This document shows positions 25,699 through 33,517 of a stretch of 64,000 nt of DNA, in pieces. The position numbers were made by a program, and so were the translations under genes. Each line of letters opens with the position of its first letter. Positions within the stretch are counted from its first letter, which is position 1. Source of the stretch: Sphingobacterium sp. ML3W. Lineage in GTDB: Bacteria > Bacteroidota > Bacteroidia > Sphingobacteriales > Sphingobacteriaceae. Below the pieces are notes generated by a model. The model did no database searches. It was not told the origin of the DNA and worked only from the letters and a program-made list of their open reading frames with translations. The DNA is taken from NCBI RefSeq assembly GCF_000747525.1, contig NZ_CP009278.1, positions 1,984,001-2,048,000 on the forward strand, written 5' to 3'.

Positions 25699-26967
25699 AT
25701 GAAAAATCATAATAAATTTATAATATTATTACTGTGCACATTGTTTTATACAAATATCGTGCATGGACAGCAAGGTAAAAGTGTCGACTTTTCAAAAGCC
25801 CTGAAAGTTGGTGATACTTTTATAGCACCAAAGCAAGTTCAACTGATGCGGGGTGTTGAGAGTTCTATTGATTGGAAGACATTAAAAAATAAAGTGGTGC
25901 TTTTGGATTTTTTCTCCACCTCCTGCGGTACTTGTATCCAGATTATGCCACATTTGCAAGAACTGGAACAAAAACATCCTGATAAATTTAAGGTTATTGT
26001 GGTTACGGCACATGATAAGGCTACATTGGAAAAGTTTTTTGAGACAAATGCGTATTTGAAGAAGCATAAAGTGAACTTACCAATTATCTATGCTGATCGT
26101 TATTTCCATGAGCTTTTTCCGCATCAAACGGAGCCTCATGGGATTTTATTGTATCAGGGTAAGGTACAGGCTATAACAGGTAGCGGTTCTATCAATGAAA
26201 CCAATATACTGGAACTGTATGCTGATAAGACTATTGACTTACCATTGAAAGATGATTATGGTAAAGGAAGCCTTTTAGATCAGATGGACGATGTGAAAAC
26301 TGCGGTTAAAGCAGGAGTAATATTCTCTGGGTATCAAGATGGTGTGCCTTATCAAGCTTGGACATTTGAGAAGGATAGCCTGACAGGTCTGCATAAGAGT
26401 TCAGTATATAATACGACATTATATAGTGCTCTATTAAGTTTAACTACACGAGCAAAAATAAAAGACAGTAGTTACATTCCTAGAATGGAACGTGTGATAT
26501 GGAAAGTCAAAGATTCGACTCAGTACTATGATTTTGAAGATGAACAAGATGAATGGGTGCTGAAGAATGGGTTTTCATATGAACGCTATGATATCAGGGA
26601 ACGGCCAGATTCCGTTCAGGCACGATTGGTATTAGCTGATTTCTTGAGTTTTTTTGGTGTTAAAGCTTATGAAGGGAAGAAGCTAATGAATTGCTTGGTT
26701 CTAGAAAATGGTCCAATTGTGCCCTATTCAGGGAGTCTAATTGATCCGATGAGCTATACGAGTAGTACTACATTTTCTATTTTTACTGATTATCTACATA
26801 AGTTACCACCAGTAATCGATCGTGTTAATAAAAATCTTAAGATGCAGATAGGAAGTTACGAAACGTTAGATGAATTGAATGCACAACTCGGTGCGTATGG
26901 TATAGTCGGGAAAATTCAATTAGAAGAGATTTCGGTACTGGTTATTGAGGAAGTGTTTGGAGAATAG
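25699..26967 (+). CDS. TlpA-like thioredoxin-domain protein, exported
   Basis: A 422-aa protein with a signal peptide (ILLLCTLFYTNIVHG). A TlpA/AhpC-type thioredoxin domain follows (about residues 33-165), with active site C76-GT-C79 in FFSTSCGTCIQIMP. The remaining 250 residues form a conserved C-terminal region of unknown fold. It ends with a repeat-like segment in which a short plug-type domain is compared (YGIVGKIQLEEISVLVIEEV). Such proteins are expected to reduce or oxidise disulfides in the periplasm. Co-transcription with SusC/SusD suggests a role in handling imported material or in protecting the transporter, but this is inference. Confidence 0.88.
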   Translation: MKNHNKFIILLLCTLFYTNIVHGQQGKSVDFSKALKVGDTFIAPKQVQLMRGVESSIDWKTLKNKVVLLDFFSTSCGTCIQIMPHLQELEQKHPDKFKVIVVTAHDKATLEKFFETNAYLKKHKVNLPIIYADRYFHELFPHQTEPHGILLYQGKVQAITGSGSINETNILELYADKTIDLPLKDDYGKGSLLDQMDDVKTAVKAGVIFSGYQDGVPYQAWTFEKDSLTGLHKSSVYNTTLYSALLSLTTRAKIKDSSYIPRMERVIWKVKDSTQYYDFEDEQDEWVLKNGFSYERYDIRERPDSVQARLVLADFLSFFGVKAYEGKKLMNCLVLENGPIVPYSGSLIDPMSYTSSTTFSIFTDYLHKLPPVIDRVNKNLKMQIGSYETLDELNAQLGAYGIVGKIQLEEISVLVIEEVFGE

Positions 26968-27008
26968 AAAATTAAGGGGTGTGAATACTTGCACATCCCT
27001 TAATTTCC
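26967..27008 (+). terminator. Bidirectional terminator between convergent genes
   Basis: AAATTAAGGGGTGTG (26969-26983) and CACATCCCTTAATTT (26992-27006) form a 15-bp stem with one G-U pair and an 8-nt loop. It is flanked by A-rich and T-rich sides, directly after the TlpA-like stop and before the end of the 76-aa gene on the other strand. Confidence 0.75.
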
Positions 27009-27024
27009 CAAAGCAATTTATGTA

Positions 27025-27255
27025 CTAACGCCTTTTTAATATGACATTAGTGGTATTTGCTTGACTTTGCAATGCTTGCACCATTTCTAAAGCAATAAGA
27101 TTAAGGTCAGCGTCGCCGTTAACATCATTGTCTGTAAAAATAGCACATAATTGTTGTGTAGGAGATGAACAAGTTGGGGCTGTTCCGCCTACTGCTGTAT
27201 AATTGTTTGAATCAGCTGGATTACCTCCAGTGAAACTATACCATTGTGTGGCCAT
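27025..27255 (-). CDS. Small protein, DUF6520-like C-terminal motif
   Basis: A 76-aa protein: MATQWYSFTGGNPADSNNYT, then AVGGTAPTCSSPTQQLCAIF. The pattern WYxFxG, (N)-Y, PxC and (Q)-x-C-A-I resembles the mature part of DUF6520-type small proteins in Bacteroidota, although those usually carry a signal peptide and this one does not. Two cysteines are spaced nine residues apart and could form a disulfide. The gene lies downstream of, and on the same strand as, two Crp-like regulators, separated by 301 bp. The family attribution is from memory of the motif and is weak. Confidence 0.5.
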   Translation of the reverse strand: MATQWYSFTGGNPADSNNYTAVGGTAPTCSSPTQQLCAIFTDNDVNGDADLNLIALEMVQALQSQANTTNVILKRR

Positions 27256-27556
27256 AGTTGTAGAATTTAAATTGTAAAACTTTTTGTTATTTCAATGTGT
27301 ATACCTATACGCATTGATTTTTTTTCATAATAATTTTTGCACGTTAAATTACTGTGGCGAAGCAACTGGCTCACCATCTGAACGTGGCTTGTTCTTGGTT
27401 AGATCTTATTTATGCACCGCAATATGCGGGGAACGTCGCAAATTTCTGATCGTGTATCTTTTTCATATCCAATTTTTCTTCTTTCGTATATTTCAAAGAT
27501 ATCGCACATATTTTGGCGATAGACATTCATATACTGAATGAAAAATCGATGAATTT
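27256..27556 (-). other. Intergenic stretch upstream of the 76-aa gene
   Basis: It has no convincing gene. It presumably holds the promoter of the 76-aa protein on the minus strand. An open frame on the plus strand (27284-27541) is Cys/Arg/Phe-rich and has no family resemblance, so it is treated as chance. Confidence 0.4.
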
Positions 27557-28180
27557 TTATCTCTTCAACCGTTTTCGTACAAAAAGCAACTTAGCTCGAT
27601 ATATGGAGCTTTCGGATATTTGCAGGAGTTGAGCAAGTTCTTTTTGGTTAAGATTCTGATATATCGATGAAAGATGATCTGTTACATAGAAAAAACGATT
27701 GGTCTTACATCGAATGGATGCCATAACCCGAAGATGCTCCAATTGATATTTCTTTTTATTCATTAAAAGTTGTAATAAAGTATCGATACCAGGATCATTG
27801 CCGAGAAAAGGGTTTATTTTTTTATAAGGGATCTTGAGTATGAGTCCTGGTCGGATGGAAACGATATTGCCCAATGCTGGACTTTGACTGTAATAATGCA
27901 TGGTCGTAAAAAAACCTGTATTGGGCAGAGCAACACTCAGGATCTGCTTTTCGTCTCCTTCTGTGTTACAGCGTTCTTTAATCAAAATACCGCGTAGTAC
28001 GATGTACAGATTCTCTTCATGTTCAGTCGATTCAAAAAGTACTTCCCCTTTTTTGACACGCAATACCTGCGCATTCTTCTCAAGCCAAGTTTTGTGATAA
28101 TCATTCAAAGGTGGATATACCTTTTTCCAATAAGTGTAGAATGAATGAAATGCTTTTTTTGCTGTATAATAAGTGCCCAT
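27557..28180 (-). CDS. Crp/Fnr-like regulator with C-terminal HTH
   Basis: A 207-aa protein. The N-terminal two-thirds is a cNMP-binding beta roll (VKKGEVLFESTEHEENLYIV, then LRGILIKERC). The C-terminus has a helix-turn-helix (NQKELAQLLQISESSIYRAK), shifted towards the end as in other Bacteroidota Crp-like proteins. The ATP/cAMP phosphate cassette is not conserved, so the signal is unknown. It is preceded by a second Crp-like gene with only 3 bp between them, hence an operon, probably cotranscribed. A two-subunit (heteromeric) regulator is possible. Confidence 0.82.
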   Translation of the reverse strand: MGTYYTAKKAFHSFYTYWKKVYPPLNDYHKTWLEKNAQVLRVKKGEVLFESTEHEENLYIVLRGILIKERCNTEGDEKQILSVALPNTGFFTTMHYYSQSPALGNIVSIRPGLILKIPYKKINPFLGNDPGIDTLLQLLMNKKKYQLEHLRVMASIRCKTNRFFYVTDHLSSIYQNLNQKELAQLLQISESSIYRAKLLFVRKRLKR

Positions 28181-28183
28181 ACG

Positions 28184-28786
28184 CTAGTCCAAGTTTTTAT
28201 ATAGCACAGCGGTATCGCGTAAGCCTCGCATCCGCCTATCGGTAATATTGGTAAATAAAGCGATTTCATTGTCGCTTAAGTAGTCCATATACGGTGCGTA
28301 CTCTTCTAAAAAGTAATGTAACCGTTCATTACGGTCCTTCAGCTCTCTCAAAAAATCCGAAAAATAATGTTTAGAGGTGTAAAACAAGTCGATATGTGCT
28401 AAAAAATGCCGAATCTCTTTTGAGTCTGAGCTGATTAAATGTAGTTTATCCAGGGGTATCTCAAGTAGCCAAGTTGGTGACATCGCCTTGGTATAAAATC
28501 GAAAACAGACTTGATCATAGATCCAGCAGCTATCGGGTGTTAATAGCTGGATCAAAGACGAGGGTTCGATGCTTCGTTTGGTACGATGGTACTCTTTGAT
28601 GAGGCCATGTACTAAAAAGAAAAGGCTGGGACAGGGGTGCTTTAATCTTTGACCAGGTGCTAAATAATGTACCTGAATACTCGCCGTTAATTCATGCACA
28701 TGCTGACAACTACGGAGACCTAATTCTTTTAAACGATAAAAGAAAAAGGGCAGTAGTTGCTCTTTTATTGCAATACTATGTTTCAT
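28184..28786 (-). CDS. Crp-like protein lacking a clear HTH
   Basis: A 200-aa protein with the same general layout as its neighbour: an N-terminal helix pair, then a beta-roll (IQVHYLAPGQRLKHPCPSLF, then FLVHGLIKEYHRT). The C-terminal domain has YMDYLSDNEIALFTNITDRR, a degenerate HTH-like end that could still bind DNA. It starts the two-gene unit with the regulator ending at 27557. The tandem, diverged pair suggests duplication followed by specialisation. Divergently, 352 bp away, starts another HTH protein gene (29139). Confidence 0.7.
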   Translation of the reverse strand: MKHSIAIKEQLLPFFFYRLKELGLRSCQHVHELTASIQVHYLAPGQRLKHPCPSLFFLVHGLIKEYHRTKRSIEPSSLIQLLTPDSCWIYDQVCFRFYTKAMSPTWLLEIPLDKLHLISSDSKEIRHFLAHIDLFYTSKHYFSDFLRELKDRNERLHYFLEEYAPYMDYLSDNEIALFTNITDRRMRGLRDTAVLYKNLD

Positions 28787-29073
28787 ACTTATAATGATTA
28801 ATAGATCAGCATATACACGAATTTCGGTGGTATAATCTTTTCATAATAGGTCATAGCAAATAGCGCATATGGAGATCTTACATAAAATTAAGATCTAATG
28901 CGGAGGTTTGAAAGGTATGTTTTCTTCCAATTTTATCGTCTGATGGAATATTATACCGCTAGAGTATTGTTGTAGGTGTTATTATTGTCGCATAAAGAAA
29001 ATATTTGGAATATTTTATGTCTTTCCCATAGGGTTACGCTGAAATTACAGGAAACCATTTTTATTTAATACGA

Positions 29074-29081
29074 TATATTTG
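29074..29081 (+). promoter_or_regulatory. -7 box for the 29139 gene
   Basis: TATATTTG is a perfect TAnnTTTG box, about 57 bases before the ATG. A clear -33 TTTG is not seen. This region also separates the two divergent regulators. Confidence 0.5.
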
Positions 29082-29138
29082 TAAATTCAGCGTTCAGATT
29101 ATTTATACAATTAAATAGAAAGTAATATAGGGGAAATT

Positions 29139-30128
29139 ATGAAGAAGTTTTATGATGTCATATTTGAATTAATCGCAAAAAATGAGACAAATTCGAAAAT
29201 TCGTATGGAAAAATTGACCAAGGTTCTTGGCGTGGGCCAAAGATCTGTAATGAATCGTATGAATGGGAATACTGTACTCAGAGGTGATGAAATAACACAA
29301 TTGATGTCGAACTTTGGAATCAGCTGGACAGAAATTGCAAAGGTATCTGGAGAAACATGTATTGATAGTTCTTCTTACGATTATATATCGCTAACAAAGG
29401 AAAATTTTTTCTATAAACTGCCTCGATATTTGCATTTATATCAGGAAACTTTGGGCAATCTGTTGAAAATGGAGGATCCTTGGGTAAAGATCGTATGTTC
29501 GGAAGTACCGATGTTTCATCTTTTCCGTTTTAAGCAATTGACTTATTTTAAACTTTACATTTATTATTATCAGACTTTTGATACGCAGCTATCTTTTGAA
29601 GAGTTTAGGGAAAGAGTCCAACTGCTGTGCCTTGATTTATCTTTTGAAAAAGTTGCTCAAACTTATACCCAGATTAAAAGTGAAGAAATATGGGATCGCA
29701 ATACTTTTGAAAAGTTGTTGTTGCTGATAAAGGAATGCCAACAATATGGTAAATTTAATGAACAGGAGACCATACAGCAATTATGGGATGAGGTTGATGC
29801 TTTAGCCACTTACCTAGAAAATTGTATAGAGTCGACTCGAAAAAATAATCTGGAGGCAATAGAGATATACGAGTTTGAGTCTACCTTGCGCGAGGGTTTT
29901 ATGGTCTTGGGTCAAGGTGAAAATGCGGTAAAACTATGTCAAAAAATATTTATGATCCAAAGTTTTATAAGTAGTGATCCCGAGCTGCTTGCAGATTATA
30001 GCAGTTCATTTGCAGCACAGATGGACAGGTCCAATTACTTGTTCAAAAGCTCGCGCTCTAAACAAATTACTTTTGCGAAGCATTTTAAGGTACTGGTAGA
30101 CCAGTATAAAGACCGGATTTACTATTAA
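29139..30128 (+). CDS. Helix-turn-helix protein, putative regulator
   Basis: A 329-aa protein. Residues about 1-70 have the pattern of an XRE/Cro-like HTH (KIRMEKLTKVLGVGQRSVMN, then RMNGNTVLRGDEITQLMSNF), with the recognition helix at VGQRSVMNRMNG. The remaining 260 residues are helical with many aromatic and charged residues, with no known domain. Long proteins with an N-terminal XRE-like HTH and a C-terminal helical, possibly TPR-like, part are often peptide- or partner-sensing regulators, but I cannot see repeats clearly. It is divergent from the Crp pair and on the same strand as the accessory cassette at 30.3-33.3 kb. Confidence 0.7.
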   Translation: MKKFYDVIFELIAKNETNSKIRMEKLTKVLGVGQRSVMNRMNGNTVLRGDEITQLMSNFGISWTEIAKVSGETCIDSSSYDYISLTKENFFYKLPRYLHLYQETLGNLLKMEDPWVKIVCSEVPMFHLFRFKQLTYFKLYIYYYQTFDTQLSFEEFRERVQLLCLDLSFEKVAQTYTQIKSEEIWDRNTFEKLLLLIKECQQYGKFNEQETIQQLWDEVDALATYLENCIESTRKNNLEAIEIYEFESTLREGFMVLGQGENAVKLCQKIFMIQSFISSDPELLADYSSSFAAQMDRSNYLFKSSRSKQITFAKHFKVLVDQYKDRIYY

Positions 30129-30264
30129 AGCAGCGCTTTTTTTCTTTAACCAAGTCAGTTGCAGACTATACCAGAGTTTAGGAGGGAATTGACGCTAATA
30201 TGAATTCATATGCATAAAAAACAATCTGGTAGTTGCCCCAAACTACCAACAGAACCGCATGACT

Positions 30265-30292
30265 GCCAGCACTTTTGCTGGCCTATTCTTTT
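30265..30292 (+). terminator. Rho-independent terminator after the HTH protein gene
   Basis: GCCAGCA (30265-30271), CTTT loop, TGCTGGC (30276-30282), then TATTCTTTTTG. It lies 137 bases beyond the stop of the 29139 gene. Confidence 0.65.
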
Positions 30293-30299
30293 TGTTTCA

Positions 30300-30549
30300 T
30301 TGACGAAAGAAATCCTTGATTGTAAAGAGGAAATCAAGGATCTTATTCGCAGTAAGATACCCCGATCAACCTTTGGTCTTGGTCAATAGCAGAGAGGTCT
30401 GCAAGTTTGTGGCCATTGAACCTAAAACACTCTATCGGTGCGAGAAAAAGAACATGATCAGCTATCATAGCCGGAACAATAAAGGTAAACTGTTCCGCTA
30501 TGAGGATATGGTCAAACTGAGAAAAACATACCACAATCTACCTGATTAA
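30300..30549 (+). pseudogene. Excisionase/MerR-like HTH protein with a one-base frameshift
   Basis: An upstream frame from TTG 30300 reads LTKEILDCKEEIKDLIRSKI, which is typical of the N-terminus of Bacteroidota excisionase-like HTH proteins. The frame shifts at CCCC (about 30359-30362) into DQPLVLVNSREVCKFVAIEP, then KTLYRCEKKNMISYHSRNNK, the HTH core. If one C were absent, the whole would read as one protein of about 82 residues through the join SKIP-DQPLVL. As written, neither frame alone has a normal start and a full domain. The downstream frame from the TTG at 30316 could still give a 77-aa product. Excisionase-like proteins are hallmarks of mobile elements. Confidence 0.6.
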
Positions 30550-31101
30550 TAGCTCTTTTAATCAGCTCATATTCCAATCTGAATATCATTCTTCTTTCGT
30601 ATTTTCTGTTTTTATTTTATTGCAACTTGATTGATTCAGGATATCCTGTGGGCGATTGACTTATAATTGTCTTCGCACCATGTTCGGGATGGCTTCGGCT
30701 ATGCGCTACTATTTGCCTACAGTTGTTCTACTAACTGTCTACAGTTTGCCTAGAGTTTTAGTAGGCGCAGGGTAGGGAATGTGTAGGCAAAAGGTATACC
30801 CGTGCCGAAGCTGGTCTGAATAAAGTCCGAATAAGACTTGGACAGTTACCTGCTTAAAATTGTTTTTCAATATTGGGGTGGCCACCAAGGGTCTAACTCT
30901 TGCTCAAAAAAGTATAGGACAGCAAGTGGACAATTTATTTTACCCGTGTTTTCTAAAGCCTGATTGGTCTGGACAGCAACTGGATAAACGCTAATTACCT
31001 ATTGACTTTGGGGGTCTTTCTGTTGTATGTTTGCTTTCGTAAAGTGAGCTATACCGGTATGCATCAATACTTTATGATGGTTTGAATTTAAAGAAAAGAC
31101 A
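30550..31101 (+). other. Intergenic stretch with short repeats
   Basis: No gene is visible. The motif CTACAGTT is repeated (about 30717 and 30740). GCCTACAG, GCCTAGAG and AGGC blocks within 30714-30790 look like degenerate direct and inverted repeats. It may hold the promoter for the cassette that starts at 31102. Confidence 0.35.
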
Positions 31102-31746
31102 ATGGGAACAATTTTGCAAGGAGCCCTTGGAGGTTTTAGTGGAAAAGCGGGAGCGATAATTGGCTCTAGCTGGAAAAGTATCAATTACATCAAAGGTCTG
31201 TCCAAGAAGAGGACAAAACCAGCAACGGAAGAACAGCTTATGCAACAGGCTCGTTTTTATACGATTGCCAAATTTATCATGCCGATAGCTTCTTTTGTTA
31301 ACCTCGGTTTTGGTCAGGTAAACGCAAATAGGATGACTGCTACAAATGTCGCACTGCAGGCGAATATCAATACGGCAGTGGTAGGCACTTACCCCAATTT
31401 TACATTGGATTATAGCAAGATACTTATTTCAAAGGGTGGTCTGCAACCTGGTGGTATGATGTGGGCTACTGGTATCGCTGGTATTCTGAAGGTAAATTGG
31501 TCGCCATCGGCCATAAAAATACAGAAAGGGGAACTGGATGATCAAGTTCATATCCTGCTTTATGTGCCAACAATCGACGAATTTTTGACAGCTCCCGAGC
31601 CTCCTGTCCGAGGTGATGGATCGGTCGATATCGAATTTCCAGAACACTTTAATGGTGAAGTGGGACATGTGTGGGTCTTCTTTGCCGACAGAAAAGGAAA
31701 ACGGGTAAGTAAAACTACCTATCTAGGTGAGGTTGAATTATCGTAA
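31102..31746 (+). CDS. DUF6266 family protein
   Basis: A 214-aa protein with the DUF6266 hallmark start (MGTILQGALGGFSGKAGAII, then GSSWKSINYIKGLSKKR), a central RFYTIAKFIMPIASFVNLGF, and a C-terminal beta-rich half (GKRVSKTTYLGEVEL). The family is found in Bacteroidota, often in tandem paralogues, and has no established function. The glycine-rich start is not a signal peptide. It is the first gene of a five-gene cassette. The next paralogue starts 46 bp downstream. Confidence 0.85.
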   Translation: MGTILQGALGGFSGKAGAIIGSSWKSINYIKGLSKKRTKPATEEQLMQQARFYTIAKFIMPIASFVNLGFGQVNANRMTATNVALQANINTAVVGTYPNFTLDYSKILISKGGLQPGGMMWATGIAGILKVNWSPSAIKIQKGELDDQVHILLYVPTIDEFLTAPEPPVRGDGSVDIEFPEHFNGEVGHVWVFFADRKGKRVSKTTYLGEVELS

Positions 31747-31792
31747 TGGTTTAACGCTGTAGCCGGTGTAAAGTGCCGGCTACTTTATATAA

Positions 31793-32353
31793 ATGTATAT
31801 GAAAGTATTATCTCTACAGTCGACAAATAAGCCCAAAATTGAAAATGGAACGCAAACAGTTCGTATGAAATTTCAAAAGGCTCGTCTGTTTTTAAATCCT
31901 GTAAATCTGGTGATTCAAATTGGATTTAAGCATCGCAAAAATAAAGGTACAGCAATTGGCCGTGCCATGGCATTTACACTGCACAGTGCGATGGAAGGTG
32001 CATATCCAAATATCTCAGTCAATCCGGCTAAGGCAAGACTGAGTATAGGTGTCAAAGGTAACCTCCATGGGACTAGCGTTTCCCGATCTGGCAATTCCAT
32101 CTCTATGTCTTGGGATCCTCAAGATGTGGGAATACTGAGTATTGATGCTAATGATGATCGGGTTTTATTATGTGCATATGCAATTGATCAAGAATTGGCA
32201 GCCATCAATGAGGAGGAAATTTGGCGAAGTCACGGTCAATTGTTAATGGACCTTCCACATGGAATGCATGACTTGAAGGTGCATCTTTACTTAATCGTAC
32301 ACGATCGTACCAAGCAGAACTGTAGCAACAGTCGGTATCTGGGAGTTTTTTAA
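31793..32353 (+). CDS. DUF6266 family protein, second copy
   Basis: A 186-aa paralogue of the upstream protein. It keeps the central part (VRMKFQKARLFLNPVNLVIQ, comparable with QQARFYTIAKFIMPIASFVN). It also has the Tyr-Pro-Asn segment (AYPNISVNPAKARLSIGVKG, compare TYPNFTLDYSKILISKGGLQ) and the C-terminal beta half ending in SRYLGVF. The glycine-rich N-terminus of the first copy is missing, replaced by MKVLSLQSTNKPKIE. The start could be ATG at 31793 or the ATG two codons later. The family function is unknown. The shortened start suggests a different partner or a role as a minor subunit. Confidence 0.75.
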   Translation: MYMKVLSLQSTNKPKIENGTQTVRMKFQKARLFLNPVNLVIQIGFKHRKNKGTAIGRAMAFTLHSAMEGAYPNISVNPAKARLSIGVKGNLHGTSVSRSGNSISMSWDPQDVGILSIDANDDRVLLCAYAIDQELAAINEEEIWRSHGQLLMDLPHGMHDLKVHLYLIVHDRTKQNCSNSRYLGVF

Positions 32354-32368
32354 TGTAATGTATTTATC

Positions 32369-32815
32369 ATGAAATCTGTATTAAAAGTAGTTCGTATACA
32401 GCAGGGGAAGAATAGTACCTTATCTGAAATATACTGCAATGATGTGTTTGTGTGTTATGGTCTGGAGGATGTTCCTCGAAAAATTAAGATACCGGGCAGT
32501 ACCTGCATTCCTCTAGGCACTTATCGCTTAGGTATAAACAACGATGGAGGTATGAATGGCAATTACTACGATCGTTTTCCTAAACTGCATCAAGGTATGA
32601 TGGAAATCCAAGGTATCCCAAACTTTAGTCATGTGTATATCCATATTGGCAATACCCATCGGCAAACTGCTGGTTGTGTGTTGGTAGGTAAGAGATATGT
32701 GTTCGAGAATGGGGACTATCGGATAGAGCAGTCGGTTACGGCGTACAAGCGCTTGTATGCGCTGTTGGTGGAGGTGATGAAGGAGGGGGAGATGTTTGTT
32801 CAAGTAACGAAGTGA
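32369..32815 (+). CDS. DUF5675 family protein (possible peptidoglycan-active enzyme)
   Basis: A 148-aa protein matching the DUF5675 pattern: KVVRIQQGKNSTLSEIYCND, then CYGLEDVPR, IPLGTYRLGIN and HVYIHIGNTHRQTAGCVLVG. The His...(S/T)xGC arrangement in the last motif recalls the active site of L,D-transpeptidase (YkuD) domains. This is inference from motif shape. Members occur at prophage lysis and tail loci. Here it sits 15 bp after the second DUF6266 gene and 40 bp before a small membrane-protein gene, consistent with a cell-wall role in one unit. Confidence 0.78.
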   Translation: MKSVLKVVRIQQGKNSTLSEIYCNDVFVCYGLEDVPRKIKIPGSTCIPLGTYRLGINNDGGMNGNYYDRFPKLHQGMMEIQGIPNFSHVYIHIGNTHRQTAGCVLVGKRYVFENGDYRIEQSVTAYKRLYALLVEVMKEGEMFVQVTK

Positions 32816-32855
32816 CGGACTAACTAACCTCATAACTTTCTAACAATTAAACAAA

Positions 32856-33143
32856 ATGAAAAAGATACTGATGAAAATAAGTCGTGTGCTGCAAGTGGTC
32901 TTGATGGCGCCGATAAAATTGCCTGGGAAGGCGTTGAATATACTGAAATATATTGCCTTAGGATTGGGTGTAGTGGAGACGGTGTTGGATAAAGAGGAGA
33001 GTCTTGATGACAGCGCAAATCGAGTGGAACCTCATGGGACGGATGATAAAAATCAATCCGTACATGCACGAGCTGATGAAGTGTCTGCTAAACAAGAGTT
33101 AGTACGCAATAAAGAAATGGAGGTGCCGGATGAAAATGAATGA
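32856..33143 (+). CDS. Small hypothetical membrane-associated protein
   Basis: A 95-aa protein. The first half has a basic, hydrophobic stretch (ISRVLQVVLMAPIKLPGKAL, then NILKYIALGLGVVETVL), giving one or two short membrane-associated helices. The second half is acidic and polar (DDSANRVEPHGTDDKNQ), probably disordered. No family is recognised. It overlaps the holin-like gene by 14 bases, so the two are translationally coupled. The position after DUF5675 suggests a spanin- or holin-partner role, but only by context. Confidence 0.55.
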   Translation: MKKILMKISRVLQVVLMAPIKLPGKALNILKYIALGLGVVETVLDKEESLDDSANRVEPHGTDDKNQSVHARADEVSAKQELVRNKEMEVPDENE

Positions 33144-33294
33144 TATCCGTATTGGTACCGTAGGTGGTACGCTTTGCTCCATCTGGGCGTCGCTGTCTTT
33201 AGGAGATATCCTGCAGACAGTAGTGATGGCTGCCATAGGTACAGTTGTGAGCTTCCTTACGAGTCGATTGTTGGGGAGATGTCGAAAAAAGTAA
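33130..33294 (+). CDS. Holin-like 54-aa membrane peptide
   Basis: A short gene. The ATG at 33130 gives MKMNDIRIGTVGGTLCSIWA, then SLSLGDILQTVVMAAIGTVV and SFLTSRLLGRCRKK. It has two hydrophobic helices split by a polar turn (SLGD) and a basic tail, as in class II holins. Many glycines and small residues are spaced for helix packing. The start overlaps the upstream gene by 14 bases. A degenerate copy, frameshifted in the middle, lies at 57162-57299. That these sequences are conserved between two loci shows it was a real gene. Function as a holin is inference. Confidence 0.6.
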   Translation: MKMNDIRIGTVGGTLCSIWASLSLGDILQTVVMAAIGTVVSFLTSRLLGRCRKK

Positions 33295-33318
33295 ATTAAT
33301 ATGATTGTTTAATCGATT

Positions 33319-33345
33319 AGCCTCTCACAGGTGATATGGGAGGCT
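33319..33345 (+). terminator. Hairpin after the holin-like gene, conserved in the 57-kb copy
   Basis: AGCCTCTCA (33319-33327) pairs with TGGGAGGCT (33337-33345). The relic at 57324-57348 keeps the same stem with a shorter loop. No T-run follows, so it may be a transcript-end stabiliser or a Rho-type signal rather than a classical terminator. Confidence 0.5.
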
Positions 33346-33517
33346 ATTGGGAGTTTACCAATTTGCAGAAGTTTTAAATTAAGCTGGATACTTATTGAGA
33401 TTGAAGTCATGTTTGTTGTAGTCAATTATTCGATATTTTAGCTAATTAACCACATTTGTTTTTATATATTGTTAACTTTTGTATACATTAGTCTACTAGC
33501 AAAATTAAACCTAAACA

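Noticed and set aside
27284..27541. 85-codon plus-strand open frame near the 76-aa gene
   Set aside because: No family resemblance, Phe/Arg/Cys-rich, lies in the upstream region of a minus-strand gene.
30700..30800. Short repeats CTACAGTT/GCCTAC as a possible CRISPR-like or recombinase site
   Set aside because: Spacing and sequence are irregular, with only two or three partial copies. No cas genes, no integrase next to it.
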